A stretch of DNA of 64,000 nt from Conyzicola nivalis_A (GTDB lineage Bacteria > Actinomycetota > Actinomycetes > Actinomycetales > Microbacteriaceae): the NCBI RefSeq assembly GCF_040548875.1, contig NZ_JBEPSJ010000001.1, positions 806,001-870,000 of the forward strand. Reading direction: 5' to 3'. Positions 46,213 through 54,949 of this stretch are shown here, in pieces; the stretch's first letter is position 1, and each line of letters opens with the position of its first letter. The translations under genes were made by a program, and so were the position numbers. A model generated the notes under the pieces. It was not told the DNA's origin. It was given only the letters and a program-made list of their open reading frames with translations, and made no database searches.

Positions 46213-48258
46213 CTAACCGACCGGCACCCGGAAGTTCTCCATCTCGTACGTCCAGATGTTGGCGGGGTAGTTGTCGCGCACCAGTTGGGCCTCTTCGGCG
46301 CTGGCGGTGTAGAAGTGGTGCTGGTTCTGCGGGCTCCAGAACCGCGCGACCGACAGCGTCGGTGTGGCGGTGTACGAGTTGGGGTAGACGTAGAATGCGG
46401 TCCCCTCGTAGGCCCAGACGTCGTCGTCGTACCCGTCGATCACCGACTGCTTCTCCCCGTCGTTCGCCGTGTAGAAGTGTCCGCCGAGTCTCTCGCTCCA
46501 GAAGCGGTGCAGGGGAACGGTCCCCTCGACCGGTGTGGTGAATGCTTCGAACCGCGGGCCCTCGTAGGTCCAGATCTCTGTCGGGTATCTGGCGATGATT
46601 CCGTCGCGCTCCGAGACGCTGCTGGTGTAGAAGTGCGACTGCATCGTGGGGCTCCAGAACCGGAATACGGATTGACTGGTCGGCGGGGCGAAGGAGACGG
46701 TGACGGATGCCCCGGCGGATTCCGATGCGGAGTTCACGGTCACCCGTACCGCGCCGGTCGGGCTCTGGATCGACTGCCCCGCCGCCGCGTAGGGGCGCGC
46801 GTATCCAACCCCCAGAGTGGCGTCGGCCTGCGTGATCACCGATGAGCCACCCGAGCCGTTGGCTCGTACCAGTCGCACGCCGGGCCTCAGATTGACCGCG
46901 CGCCCGGTGTCGATCCCGACGTTGCGGCCCGCGGAGTAGTAGGCCCCCGCCTCCCCTGCCCGGTATTCGACGTAGTAGGTGACAGAGCTCTGCGGGTCGA
47001 CGACCTCGAGGATCGTGGGCGCAGCTCCCCCGTCGATGCGGCCGATCGTCACAGTGGTGTTGACTGCGGAGCCGGCCGTGAGGTCGTAGCGGTTGCCTGC
47101 GGAGACCGTCTGAAAGCCGAGCGCCACCTGATGGCGTGCGTTGAGCGCGGTGGGCTTCGCATCCATGCCGCCGATCGAGACGCCCATCACGTCGTAGCGG
47201 TCTTCGTAGCCGTACTCTATGCATCCGGCCGTGGCCGCGTCGGCGGCGCAGTGGTCGAGATTGGAGTGTCCGAGGCTAAGGTTGTGGCCCAGCTCGTGCG
47301 TGATCACCTGCCGGTCGACGCCCGCGTCGATGACGACCTGCAGCACTCCGCCCGAGTGGAGCCCCGAACCGACGCTCGCGACGCCTGGTCCGCTCGCGGT
47401 CAGACAGCTGGCCGGCAACACCACCATGAGGTGCCACTCGACCCCGGCCGGCGCCGCGTTCAGGTACGCGTCGGCGCTCGGGTAGCCCAGGAGCCCGGCC
47501 GCCTCGTTCCACCGGGCCATCGGAGAATTGTTGCACGCCGTCGCCGAGGCGAACCGTGGAATGGCCGGGTCGGTGGTGAACGATGGCACGAGCCCGCGCG
47601 AGGCCGTGCTCCAGAATACGGTGGACTTGGCCACGACGTCGCGCACCGCCGCGTCGGTCATACCGCTCGCCGCAGCGCCGACGGGGGTGATCATCACTAT
47701 CTTCACCTCGTGCGCCTTCGCGATGCCCGCTGCGGCGAGTGGACCGGCGGCGACGGATGCCTCGGCGACGGGCAGGGCGACGGCGTGAGCCACGGCGGCA
47801 TCCAGCACGTCCGCCGCGGCCAAGGAGTCTTCGTCGAGAGGGCGGGCATCGGTCGACGATTCGACCGCGGAGGCGCTCGCCGTCGGCAGTTCGTCGATCA
47901 CGGCCTGCGGAACGGCGACCGTCCCAGAGAATTCGTCCCCGCTGGCTACGCCTTGCGGAACAGCACCCGCGATGGGCACGGAGACGCCCTCGTCGGTGAC
48001 CACGAGGTAGCTCGTGAGGTCGTGGTGCGACTCGGCGGGGTCGGCGTCGAGCGGCGGCTCGCTCACGATCACCAACACCTCGCCGGAGAGCTGCACCTGG
48101 GGCTCGTCGACGAGGCTCGCGTCGTCGAGGGATATCGCGTCGCCCACCGCGGCGTTCGGAACGGCGCTGGCCGGCTCGGTCGCCGCGATCGTCGGCACAC
48201 CCAGGAATAGCGCGAGTGACGCACCGACGACGAGGGACACCGGGCGAATTGATCTCAT
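46213..48258 (-). CDS. Secreted zinc metalloprotease with C-terminal DUF5648 repeats
   Basis: The 681-residue protein has a signal peptide (cleavage probably after ATEPASA near residue 32). A zinc motif VITHELGHNLSLGHSNLDHC near residue 319 follows HExxHxxxxxH, as in M11/M12-type (gametolysin or reprolysin-like) peptidases. From about 531 to the end three repeats share FRFWSP..HFYT..E..WTYEG (FRFWSPTMQSHFYT, HRFWSERLGGHFYT, ARFWSPQNQHHFYT), matching the DUF5648 family, perhaps a glycan- or surface-binding module. TAGGGT lies six bases before the ATG with no Shine-Dalgarno sequence. It is monocistronic and stands apart from its housekeeping neighbours. Confidence 0.85.
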   Translation of the reverse strand: MRSIRPVSLVVGASLALFLGVPTIAATEPASAVPNAAVGDAISLDDASLVDEPQVQLSGEVLVIVSEPPLDADPAESHHDLTSYLVVTDEGVSVPIAGAVPQGVASGDEFSGTVAVPQAVIDELPTASASAVESSTDARPLDEDSLAAADVLDAAVAHAVALPVAEASVAAGPLAAAGIAKAHEVKIVMITPVGAAASGMTDAAVRDVVAKSTVFWSTASRGLVPSFTTDPAIPRFASATACNNSPMARWNEAAGLLGYPSADAYLNAAPAGVEWHLMVVLPASCLTASGPGVASVGSGLHSGGVLQVVIDAGVDRQVITHELGHNLSLGHSNLDHCAADAATAGCIEYGYEDRYDVMGVSIGGMDAKPTALNARHQVALGFQTVSAGNRYDLTAGSAVNTTVTIGRIDGGAAPTILEVVDPQSSVTYYVEYRAGEAGAYYSAGRNVGIDTGRAVNLRPGVRLVRANGSGGSSVITQADATLGVGYARPYAAAGQSIQSPTGAVRVTVNSASESAGASVTVSFAPPTSQSVFRFWSPTMQSHFYTSSVSERDGIIARYPTEIWTYEGPRFEAFTTPVEGTVPLHRFWSERLGGHFYTANDGEKQSVIDGYDDDVWAYEGTAFYVYPNSYTATPTLSVARFWSPQNQHHFYTASAEEAQLVRDNYPANIWTYEMENFRVPVG

Positions 48259-48336
48259 AATCAGACCCTAGGCCCTCGAGGGGAACCTGAGACGAAGACT
48301 GCGCCCCGTCGGTTGCCCCAGAACGGGGAGTCCCGA

Positions 48337-50025
48337 TCAGTCGGCGAGCAGCGCGGCCTTGAGGGTGTCGAGGCCGACCCCGCCGATGTCGAGCGCCTTC
48401 TTGTGGAACGCGCGGATGTCGAACGCGGCTCCCTCACGGCGCGCGTACTCGTCGCGCAGCTGCTCCCAGATGCGCTGCCCCACCTTGTACGACGGCGCCT
48501 GTCCCGGCCATCCGAGATAGCGGTTGACCTCGAAGCGCACGAACTCGGGGCTCATGTTGACGTTGCGCCCCATGAAATCGAAGGCGTACTCCCCCGTCCA
48601 GACTCCGGAGCCGTCGGGCAGCTTCTTCTCGAGGTGCACGCCGATGTCGAGCACCACGCGCGCCGCCCGCATCCGCTGGCCGTCGAGCATGCCGAGACGG
48701 TCGGCCGGGTCGTCGAGGTAGCCGAGCTGCTCCATGAGCCGCTCGGCGTACAGCGCCCAGCCCTCGGCGTGGCCGCTCGTGCCGGCGTTGCGCCGCCAGG
48801 TGTTGAGCAGCGCCTTGTTGTAGACGGCCTGGCCGATCTGCAGGTGATGGCCGGGCACACCCTCGTGGTACACCGTGGTGAGCTCACGCCAGGTGTCGAA
48901 CTCGGTGACTCCCTCCGGCACGCTCCACCACATCTGCCCCGGTCGGGAGAAGTCGTCGGTGGGGTTGGTGTAGTAGATGCCGCCCTCCTGCGTGGGCGCG
49001 ATCATGCACTCGAGGCGCTTGACGACGTCGGGGATGTCGAACTGCGTGCGGGAGAGCTCCTCGACCGCGCGGTCGCTCGTCTCCTGCATCCAGCGCTGGA
49101 GCGCGTCGGTTCCGTGCAGCTTGCGGCTCTGGTCGCCGTCGAGAAACTCGATGGCTTCTTCGACGGATGCCCCGGGCTTGATCTCTCGGGCGATGGACTC
49201 CTGTTCGGCGACCATCCTGGCGAGCTCCTCGATGCCCCACTCGTAGGTCTCGTCGAGGTCGACGGTCGCTCCGAGGAACCCGCGGGAGGCCAGGGCGTAG
49301 AGCTCGCGCCCGACGGCGTCCTTCTCCGGCGCGTGCGCGGCGAGCTCGTCGCCGAGGAACTCGACGAGCGTCGAGTAGGCATCGGCGGATGCGCGCGCGC
49401 CGCTCTCGAGGTCGCGTGCCACCGACTCGGGCAGCTCGCCCTCCCCCGGCTTGGCGTTCTGGGCGAGCTCGAAGAAGAATCCGGTCGAGGCAGCCTGCTT
49501 CTTCGCCTGCGCCATCACCTCGGTCACCTGGCGGATCGCCGGCGCGTTGCCCGCCGCGATGCCGGCCCGCAGCGACTCGATGTAGCCCGCCATCGCCGCG
49601 GGCAGGTTGTGCATCCGCGTCGCGACGTGCGACCAGTCGTCGACCGTGTCGGTGGGCATGAGGTCGAAGATGTCGCGCAGCTCCTGGGCGGGGCTCGCGA
49701 TGACGTTGAGGTCGCGCTGGTCGAAACCGGCCTCGTGCTTGTCGATCGTCAGGGCGAGGTCGCGGGTGAGGTCCATCTTGGTGACGACGTCGACCGCGTC
49801 GACCGGGGTGGATGCCTCGACGCGGGCGAGCGCACGCCGGGTCTCGGCGATCGCCGCCTCCGTGCCGGCGGGAGAGTAGTCGGCGTACTCCCCCTCGCGC
49901 CCCTCGCGGCCGAGGTAGACGCGGAACTCCGGGTAGAGGTCGAGCTCCGTGTCGACCCACCCCTCGGCGATCGCGTCGATCGGCGTGGACTGTCGGGCCT
50001 GTGGTTCGTGGCGGTTCATGGTCAT
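48337..50025 (-). CDS. DUF885 family protein, putative metallopeptidase-like hydrolase
   Basis: The 562-residue protein has no signal peptide. The conserved DUF885 motif is VYHEGVPGHHLQIGQA near residue 380, an HExxH-like His/Glu cluster, with SGHAEGWALYAERLMEQLGY after it. The fold resembles M32/M3-like peptidases, but substrates of this family are mostly unknown. The ATG overlaps the ptsH stop (ATGA), and an in-frame second ATG follows two codons later. It is the last gene of a polA-EIIA-HPr-DUF885 run. Confidence 0.86.
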   Translation of the reverse strand: MTMNRHEPQARQSTPIDAIAEGWVDTELDLYPEFRVYLGREGREGEYADYSPAGTEAAIAETRRALARVEASTPVDAVDVVTKMDLTRDLALTIDKHEAGFDQRDLNVIASPAQELRDIFDLMPTDTVDDWSHVATRMHNLPAAMAGYIESLRAGIAAGNAPAIRQVTEVMAQAKKQAASTGFFFELAQNAKPGEGELPESVARDLESGARASADAYSTLVEFLGDELAAHAPEKDAVGRELYALASRGFLGATVDLDETYEWGIEELARMVAEQESIAREIKPGASVEEAIEFLDGDQSRKLHGTDALQRWMQETSDRAVEELSRTQFDIPDVVKRLECMIAPTQEGGIYYTNPTDDFSRPGQMWWSVPEGVTEFDTWRELTTVYHEGVPGHHLQIGQAVYNKALLNTWRRNAGTSGHAEGWALYAERLMEQLGYLDDPADRLGMLDGQRMRAARVVLDIGVHLEKKLPDGSGVWTGEYAFDFMGRNVNMSPEFVRFEVNRYLGWPGQAPSYKVGQRIWEQLRDEYARREGAAFDIRAFHKKALDIGGVGLDTLKAALLAD

Positions 50026-50291
50026 TCCTTGTCGAGGTCGGTCTCGAGGACTTTCGCGAGCGTCTCGATCGCCGCATCCGCCCCGTCGCCCGAGGCTTCG
50101 AGCTTCACCGTCTCGCCGTGGCCGATGCCGAGGGAGAGCACGCCGAGGATGCTCGCGGCGTTGACGCTGCGGCCGGCGGCCGAGGTGAGTGTCACCGTGA
50201 CGCCTGTGCCGGCCGCGGCCTGCGAGAACAGCGACGCGGGGCGGGCGTGCAGGCCGACGCTCGAGGCTACGGTTACTTCGCGTTCTGGCAT
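50022..50291 (-). CDS. ptsH: Phosphocarrier protein HPr
   Basis: The 89-residue protein has the phospho-His in SVGLHARPAS near residue 15 and the regulatory Ser region NAASILGVLSLGIG near 47. It accepts phosphate from enzyme I and passes it to EIIA proteins. AAGGAG precedes the ATG. It lies 16 bases behind an EIIA gene and is coupled to the DUF885 gene. Enzyme I is not in this window. Confidence 0.94.
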   Translation of the reverse strand: MPEREVTVASSVGLHARPASLFSQAAAGTGVTVTLTSAAGRSVNAASILGVLSLGIGHGETVKLEASGDGADAAIETLAKVLETDLDKE

Positions 50292-50307
50292 GGTGACTCC
50301 TTCGTCG

Positions 50308-50766
50308 TTACGGGGTGGGCGCGTCGGCGGAGAGCGCCCGGTAGACCTCGGCGGTGTCGGTTGCGGTGCGTAGTGCTGCCGCGCGGTCGGGGTCGAGCAG
50401 TATCCCGGCGAGGCGGGACAGGAGCCCGATGTGACCCCGCCCGACGGCCGCGAGCCCGATCACGATTCGCACGTCGTTGCCATTCCAGTCCAGACCGTCG
50501 GCCAAGCGCAAGAGCACGAGGGCGTTGCGTTTCACCGCGCCCTTCGCGGCGAGCGTGCCGTGCGGCACGGCGACGCCCTCGCCGACGTAGGTGGACACGG
50601 TGCGTTCGCGCTCCAGCATCGCGTCGACGTAGTCGGGTTCGACGGCGCCTGTCGCGACGAGAGCGGCGCCGGCCTGGCGGACCGCGTCGTCGACGTCGGT
50701 CGCCGTGGCGTCGAGCACGATGGATGACTCGGCGAGCAGCTGCGCGAGGGAGGCGTGTGTCGTCAT
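50308..50766 (-). CDS. PTS EIIA component, mannitol/fructose type
   Basis: The 152-residue protein is a single EIIA type 2 domain: RERTVSTYVGEGVAVPHGT near residue 55-72 with the phospho-His in PHGT, and LVLLRLADGLDWNGNDVRIVIGLA. No EIIB or EIIC partner is adjacent, so it serves a permease encoded elsewhere or has a regulatory role. It starts 14 bases after the polA stop and precedes HPr. Confidence 0.9.
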   Translation of the reverse strand: MTTHASLAQLLAESSIVLDATATDVDDAVRQAGAALVATGAVEPDYVDAMLERERTVSTYVGEGVAVPHGTLAAKGAVKRNALVLLRLADGLDWNGNDVRIVIGLAAVGRGHIGLLSRLAGILLDPDRAAALRTATDTAEVYRALSADAPTP

Positions 50767-50780
50767 GGTCGCTGCGTCGC

Positions 50781-53453
50781 CTAGTGGGCTGCCGCGTCCC
50801 AGTTGGGGCCCGTTCCGACCTGCACGTCGAGCGGAACCCGCAGCTGCGCGGCCCCGCCCATGCGGTCGCGGACGACCGCGGTGAGCGTCTCGAGCTCGTC
50901 GCCCGCGACCTCGAAGACCAGTTCGTCGTGCACCTGCAGCAGGAGGCGCGACTTCAGGTCGTGCTCGCGCAGGTCGCTCGCCACCCCGAGCATGGCGATC
51001 TTGAGGATGTCGGCAGCCGAGCCCTGGATGGGCGCGTTGAGGGCGGCGCGTTCCGCGTTCTCGCGCAGCACCCGGTTGGAGGAGTTGAGGTCGCCGAACG
51101 GACGGCGGCGCCCGAAGATCGTCTCGGTGTAGCCGTCGACCCTGGCCTGCTCGACCACGTTGCGCAGGTAGTCGCGCACCGCCCCGAAGCGGTCGAAGTA
51201 GGCGGTCATCAGCTTCTTCGCCTCGCTCGACTCGATGCGCAACTGCTTCGAGAGCCCGAAGGCGCTGAGCCCGTATGCGAGGCCGTACGACATCGCCTTG
51301 ACCTTCGTGCGCATGAGGGGCGTCACGTCGGCCGGCTCGACGCCGAACACGCTCGAGCCGACGAAGCGGTGGAGGTCTTCGCCCTCGTTGAAGGCCGAGA
51401 TGAGGCCCTCGTCGCCGGACAGGTGCGCCATGATGCGCATCTCGATCTGCGAGTAGTCGGCGGTGAGCAGGGTGGCGAACTCGGGGCCCTTCTCGAACGC
51501 CGAGCGGATCTCGCGGCCGACGGCGGTCTTCACCGGCAGGTTCTGCAGGTTCGGGTCGTTCGACGAGATGCGACCGGTGCTCGTGCCGGTCTGGTCGTAG
51601 GTGGTGTGCACCCGGCCGCCTGAGTCGACCGCCTTCTCGAGGGTCTCGACGATTTGCTTGAGCTTCGTCGCGTCGCGGTGCTTGAGCAGCAGGTCGAGGA
51701 ACGGGTGCGGCGCCTGCTCCTGCAGGTCGGTGAGGCTCGCCGCGTCGGTCGAGAAACCGGTCTTGTTGGCGCGGGTCTTGGGCATGCCGAGCTCTTCGAA
51801 GAGCACCTGCTGCAGCTGCTTGGGCGAGCCGAGGTTCACCTCGCGTCCGATCTCGGCGTAGGCGCGGGCTGCGAGGTCGGAGCCGACGGCGCCGAGCTCG
51901 CCCGAGAGCCGGGCGAGGATCTGCTGGTTCACGGCGATGCCGTCGAGCTCCATCGTGCCCAGCACGGGAACCAGCGGGAGTTCGATCTCGTCGAGCACAC
52001 GACGGGCGCCGGTCTCGAGCCTGCCTGCGAGGTACTCGGCGACGCGCAGCACGTACCAGGCCTCGGTGGCGACGCTCACCGCCTCGACGTCGGGGACGAG
52101 CTGGTTCGGGTCGGCCTGCGGCAGGGTCTCGCCGAGGTGGTCGTAGACCTGGCTGGCGAGGTCGTCGGCCTTGCCGCCCGGCTTGAGCAGCCAGGCCGCG
52201 AGGCTGGTGTCGAACGCGATGCCGCCGAGGTCGAGGCCCGAGCCGCGCAGCGCCTTGAGCTGCTGCTTCGAGCCCTGCAGGTACTTCGGGGCGCCGCCGG
52301 CGAGCCAGCTCTCGAGGGCGACGTAGTCGGGGCGTTCGGCCTCCCATGGCACGTAGACGCTGTCGACGGCCGACGCGATGCCGAGACCGGTGACGCGGCC
52401 CTGGGCGGTCTCGACGCGGAGTCCGAGCGCGGCGGTGCCGCTCTTCGACTGCGTGTCGAGCCACTTCGCGAGTTCCTCGTCGACCATGGTGCGTACGGGC
52501 GGAATGGCATCGTCGAGCACGGCCGCGACGGGCAGGGCCGCGCCATCCGCCGTCGGTCCGCCGTCGCCGTTGAGCTTCAGCACCCGCTCGAGCAGGGTCT
52601 TGAACTGCAGTTTGTCGAACACCTCGCGCACGGCGGCCTCGTCGAGAGGCTGGCGCAGCAGGTCGCCGGGACCGTAGGGCAGGTCGACGTCGGTGAGCAG
52701 GTGGTTGAGCTTGCGGTTGCGGATGGCGCGGTCTTTCTGCTCCCGCAGCTTCTCCCCCACGACGCCCTTGATCTCGTCGGCGTGTTCGAGCACCCCGTCG
52801 AGGCTGCCGTACTGCACGATCCACTTGACCGCTGTCTTCTCGCCGACCTTGTCGATGCCGATGAGGTTGTCGCTCGTCTCGCCGACGAGCGCCGCGATGT
52901 CGGGGTACTGGTGCGGTTCGATGCCGTAGCGCTCGAACACCGTGTCGCGGTCGTAGCGCTTGAGCTCGGAGACTCCCCGCGCGTTCGGGTAGAGCAGCGT
53001 GACGTCGTCGCCGATCATCTGGATCGCGTCGCGGTCGCCGGAGACGACGAAGACGTGGAAGCCCTCGGCGGCGCCTCGGTGGGCCAGCGTCGCGAGGATG
53101 TCGTCTGCCTCGTAGTCCTCTTTCGAGATGGTGGGGATGCCCATGGCCTTGAGCGCCTCTTCGAGCAGCGGGATCTGGCCGATGAACTCGGGCGGGGTCT
53201 CGCCGCGGGTGCCCTTGTACTCGGGGTATTCGCGAGTGCGGAAGGAGAACCGCGAGATGTCGAACGCGACCGCGAGGTGCGTGGGCTTCTCGGCCTTGAG
53301 CAGGTTGATGAGCATGGCGATGAACCCGTGGATGGCGTTGGTGTGCTGCCCCTCACGGTTCATGAAACTGTCGACCGGCAGCGCGTAGAACGCGCGGAAC
53401 GCCAGCGAATGGCCGTCGATTATCAGGAGGGTAGGCTTTTCGTTGTCCGACAC
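50781..53453 (-). CDS. polA: DNA polymerase I
   Basis: I choose the GTG at 53453 (890 residues, VSDNEKPTLLIIDGHSLAFRAF) over a GTG at 53483, because TAGGCT (complement of 53461-53466) lies seven bases before it, a leaderless layout. The 5' nuclease domain covers about residues 8-290. The 3'-5' exonuclease-like domain (about 310-490) lacks the DxE motif (ALGLRVE at that place), so proofreading is probably lost. The polymerase domain has LTADYSQIEMRIMAHLS, MSYGLAYGLSAFG and LQVHDELVFEV. It fills gaps in replication and repair. Confidence 0.95.
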   Translation of the reverse strand: MSDNEKPTLLIIDGHSLAFRAFYALPVDSFMNREGQHTNAIHGFIAMLINLLKAEKPTHLAVAFDISRFSFRTREYPEYKGTRGETPPEFIGQIPLLEEALKAMGIPTISKEDYEADDILATLAHRGAAEGFHVFVVSGDRDAIQMIGDDVTLLYPNARGVSELKRYDRDTVFERYGIEPHQYPDIAALVGETSDNLIGIDKVGEKTAVKWIVQYGSLDGVLEHADEIKGVVGEKLREQKDRAIRNRKLNHLLTDVDLPYGPGDLLRQPLDEAAVREVFDKLQFKTLLERVLKLNGDGGPTADGAALPVAAVLDDAIPPVRTMVDEELAKWLDTQSKSGTAALGLRVETAQGRVTGLGIASAVDSVYVPWEAERPDYVALESWLAGGAPKYLQGSKQQLKALRGSGLDLGGIAFDTSLAAWLLKPGGKADDLASQVYDHLGETLPQADPNQLVPDVEAVSVATEAWYVLRVAEYLAGRLETGARRVLDEIELPLVPVLGTMELDGIAVNQQILARLSGELGAVGSDLAARAYAEIGREVNLGSPKQLQQVLFEELGMPKTRANKTGFSTDAASLTDLQEQAPHPFLDLLLKHRDATKLKQIVETLEKAVDSGGRVHTTYDQTGTSTGRISSNDPNLQNLPVKTAVGREIRSAFEKGPEFATLLTADYSQIEMRIMAHLSGDEGLISAFNEGEDLHRFVGSSVFGVEPADVTPLMRTKVKAMSYGLAYGLSAFGLSKQLRIESSEAKKLMTAYFDRFGAVRDYLRNVVEQARVDGYTETIFGRRRPFGDLNSSNRVLRENAERAALNAPIQGSAADILKIAMLGVASDLREHDLKSRLLLQVHDELVFEVAGDELETLTAVVRDRMGGAAQLRVPLDVQVGTGPNWDAAAH

Positions 53454-53506
53454 GACAGCCAGCCTAGCCGCGGTCACCGACACGCTGGGCCGCCAGAGAG
53501 AGTGCC

Positions 53507-53935
53507 ATGACCACGTTCCCGCAGGATCTCGACCCCGAACTCGTCGAACGACTCGTGAGCAGCGGGGGCGGTGCGCTCGCGGTCAAGATGGGCATCGATT
53601 TCGTCGAGCTGTCGGCGGAGCACTCGGTAGCCACGATGCCGGTCGAGGGCAACACCCAGGTCATCGGGATCCTCCACGGCGGCGCGCACGTCGTGCTCGG
53701 CGAGTCGCTCGGCTCGGTGTCGTCTGCGATCCACGCCGGCCCCGGCCGCTACGCGGTCGGCATCGAAATCAACGCGTCCCACAGCCGGTCGACCGATTCG
53801 GGCCTCGTCACCGCGACCTGCACGGCGATCTCGCTGGGCCGCACACTGGCCACGCACGAGATCGTGATCCGCGACGAGGCGGGGCGCCGGCTGTCGACCG
53901 TGCGCATGACGAACATGCTGCTCGACCGGCGCTAG
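53507..53935 (+). CDS. Hotdog-fold thioesterase, PaaI/EntH-like
   Basis: The 142-residue protein is a single hotdog domain: IDFVELSAEHSVATMPVEGNTQ, GILHGGAHVVLGESLGS near residue 55 with the catalytic Glu, and GIEINASHSRSTDSGLVTATC. It probably cleaves an acyl-CoA thioester, and 1,4-dihydroxy-2-naphthoyl-CoA is a common substrate of close relatives. No menaquinone gene is nearby, so the substrate is open. It is divergent from polA. Confidence 0.85.
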   Translation: MTTFPQDLDPELVERLVSSGGGALAVKMGIDFVELSAEHSVATMPVEGNTQVIGILHGGAHVVLGESLGSVSSAIHAGPGRYAVGIEINASHSRSTDSGLVTATCTAISLGRTLATHEIVIRDEAGRRLSTVRMTNMLLDRR

Positions 53936-53952
53936 CCGCCCTCCCTCCCCGC

Positions 53953-54042
53953 TCGCGCGAGCCTCTTCCGGCCGCGCGAGCCTCTTCCGGTCGCGCGAGC
54001 CGCTTTCGGTGAGCCTCCTCCGGCCGCGCGAGCCGCTTCCGG
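53953..54042. repeat. Degenerate 19-bp tandem repeats upstream of padR
   Basis: Units read TCGCGCGAGCCTCTTCCGG, CCGCGCGAGCCTCTTCCGG, TCGCGCGAGCCGCTTTCGG, a shortened TGAGCCTCCTCCGG and CCGCGCGAGCCGCTTCCGG. Full units are exactly 19 bases. They fill the gap between the thioesterase gene and the padR promoter, where no gene is seen. Confidence 0.8.
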
Positions 54043-54111
54043 CGAGCCCTCGGAAAGACGGAGCTGGTCGGGCACGAGCGGCGCCTGACGCAACCGGCGG
54101 CGAAATGCCCC

Positions 54112-54150
54112 TTGCGCGACCGCTATTCGGTAGTACTATCTAGTGGTAGT
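54112..54150 (+). promoter_or_regulatory. padR promoter with probable autoregulatory operator
   Basis: -35 TTGCGC (54112-54117) and -10 TACTAT (54134-54139) are 16 bases apart. The -10 lies inside TAGTACTATCTAGTGGTAGT (54131-54150), which has ACTA/TAGT symmetry and repeated TAGT words. Overlap with the -10 suits repression by the PadR protein encoded directly downstream. Confidence 0.5.
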
Positions 54151-54182
54151 CAGCATCACCGAGTAGTCAAAGGAAGCACCAC

Positions 54183-54533
54183 ATGGGCAAGCAGATGACC
54201 GAGATGCTCAAGGGCACGCTCGAGGGCATGGTCCTCGCGATCGTCGCCGCCAAGCCGGCGTACGGGTACGAGATCACTGCACAGCTGCGTGACCAGGGCT
54301 TCACCGACATCGTCGAGGGCACCGTCTACGCCCTGCTGGTGAGGATCGAGCAGCGCGGCCTCGTCGACGTGTCGAAGGTCCCCTCGGAGAAGGGGCCGCC
54401 GCGCAAGGTCTACTCGATCAACCCCCGGGGCGGCGAGTACCTGGCCGAGTTCTGGGCCAACTGGAGCTTCCTCGCGGAGCGCATAGAACAGCTGCACCAC
54501 CACATCGAAATCACGGACGAAGAAGGAGACTGA
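54183..54533 (+). CDS. PadR family transcriptional regulator
   Basis: The 116-residue protein has the PadR winged-helix domain: MLKGTLEGMVLAIVAAKPAYGYEI, IVEGTVYALLVRIEQRGLV and PPRKVYSINPRGGEYL, with a C-terminal dimerisation helix. AGGAA precedes the ATG. It opens a four-gene run with a DUF1048 protein and an ABC exporter, and by analogy with LmrR-type regulators should repress it until a toxic ligand binds. A symmetric site overlaps its promoter. Confidence 0.93.
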   Translation: MGKQMTEMLKGTLEGMVLAIVAAKPAYGYEITAQLRDQGFTDIVEGTVYALLVRIEQRGLVDVSKVPSEKGPPRKVYSINPRGGEYLAEFWANWSFLAERIEQLHHHIEITDEEGD

Positions 54534-54535
54534 CC

Positions 54536-54949
54536 ATGGCCGCCAAATGGATAGAGACCATCACCGGCTCGCTCGAGCAGAAGAAGCAGTACCGGCAGTA
54601 CAAGGCCCGCATCGAGGCCCTCCCCGAGCCGTACGGCACGACGGCGAAGGCGTTCGAACGGTACTTCATGTACTACGGCGGCATCACCGACGGCGACACC
54701 CTCGTCACGATGCTCGGCGACTTCGCAGACCTGTGGGAGCGCGCGGCCGTCGACGGCACCCCCGTGCGCGAGCTCGTGGGCGACGAGCCCGTCGAGTTCG
54801 CGGAGTCGTTCACCAAGGCCTACGGCGGCAAGGAGTGGATCGACAAGGAACGCGCTCGCCTGACCAAGGCCGTCGACGCCGCTGCGCGCGACACAGCCGC
54901 TCGAGAAGACAGCGCCGCTCGAGACAGTGCACAGGAGGACCGGGCATGA
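54536..54949 (+). CDS. DUF1048 family protein
   Basis: The 137-residue protein matches DUF1048: KKQYRQYKARIEALPEPYGTTAKAFERYFMYYGGITDGDTLVTMLGDFADLWERAA over most of its length (quoted in part). It is mostly helical, soluble and rich in aromatic residues in the centre; the tail is a repetitive Ala/Arg/Asp/Glu stretch. It starts two bases after padR and overlaps the ABC ATPase start (ATGA). DUF1048 genes often lie beside PadR genes; a ligand-sensing or transporter accessory role is only a guess. Confidence 0.88.
   Translation: MAAKWIETITGSLEQKKQYRQYKARIEALPEPYGTTAKAFERYFMYYGGITDGDTLVTMLGDFADLWERAAVDGTPVRELVGDEPVEFAESFTKAYGGKEWIDKERARLTKAVDAAARDTAAREDSAARDSAQEDRA

Noticed and set aside
48313..50373. 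A 686-codon plus-strand frame opposite the DUF885 gene
   Set aside because: It is a shadow of the DUF885 and HPr genes and has no recognisable domain.
53953..54042. Tandem 19-bp units as a CRISPR array
   Set aside because: The units are directly adjacent without spacers and there are no cas genes.
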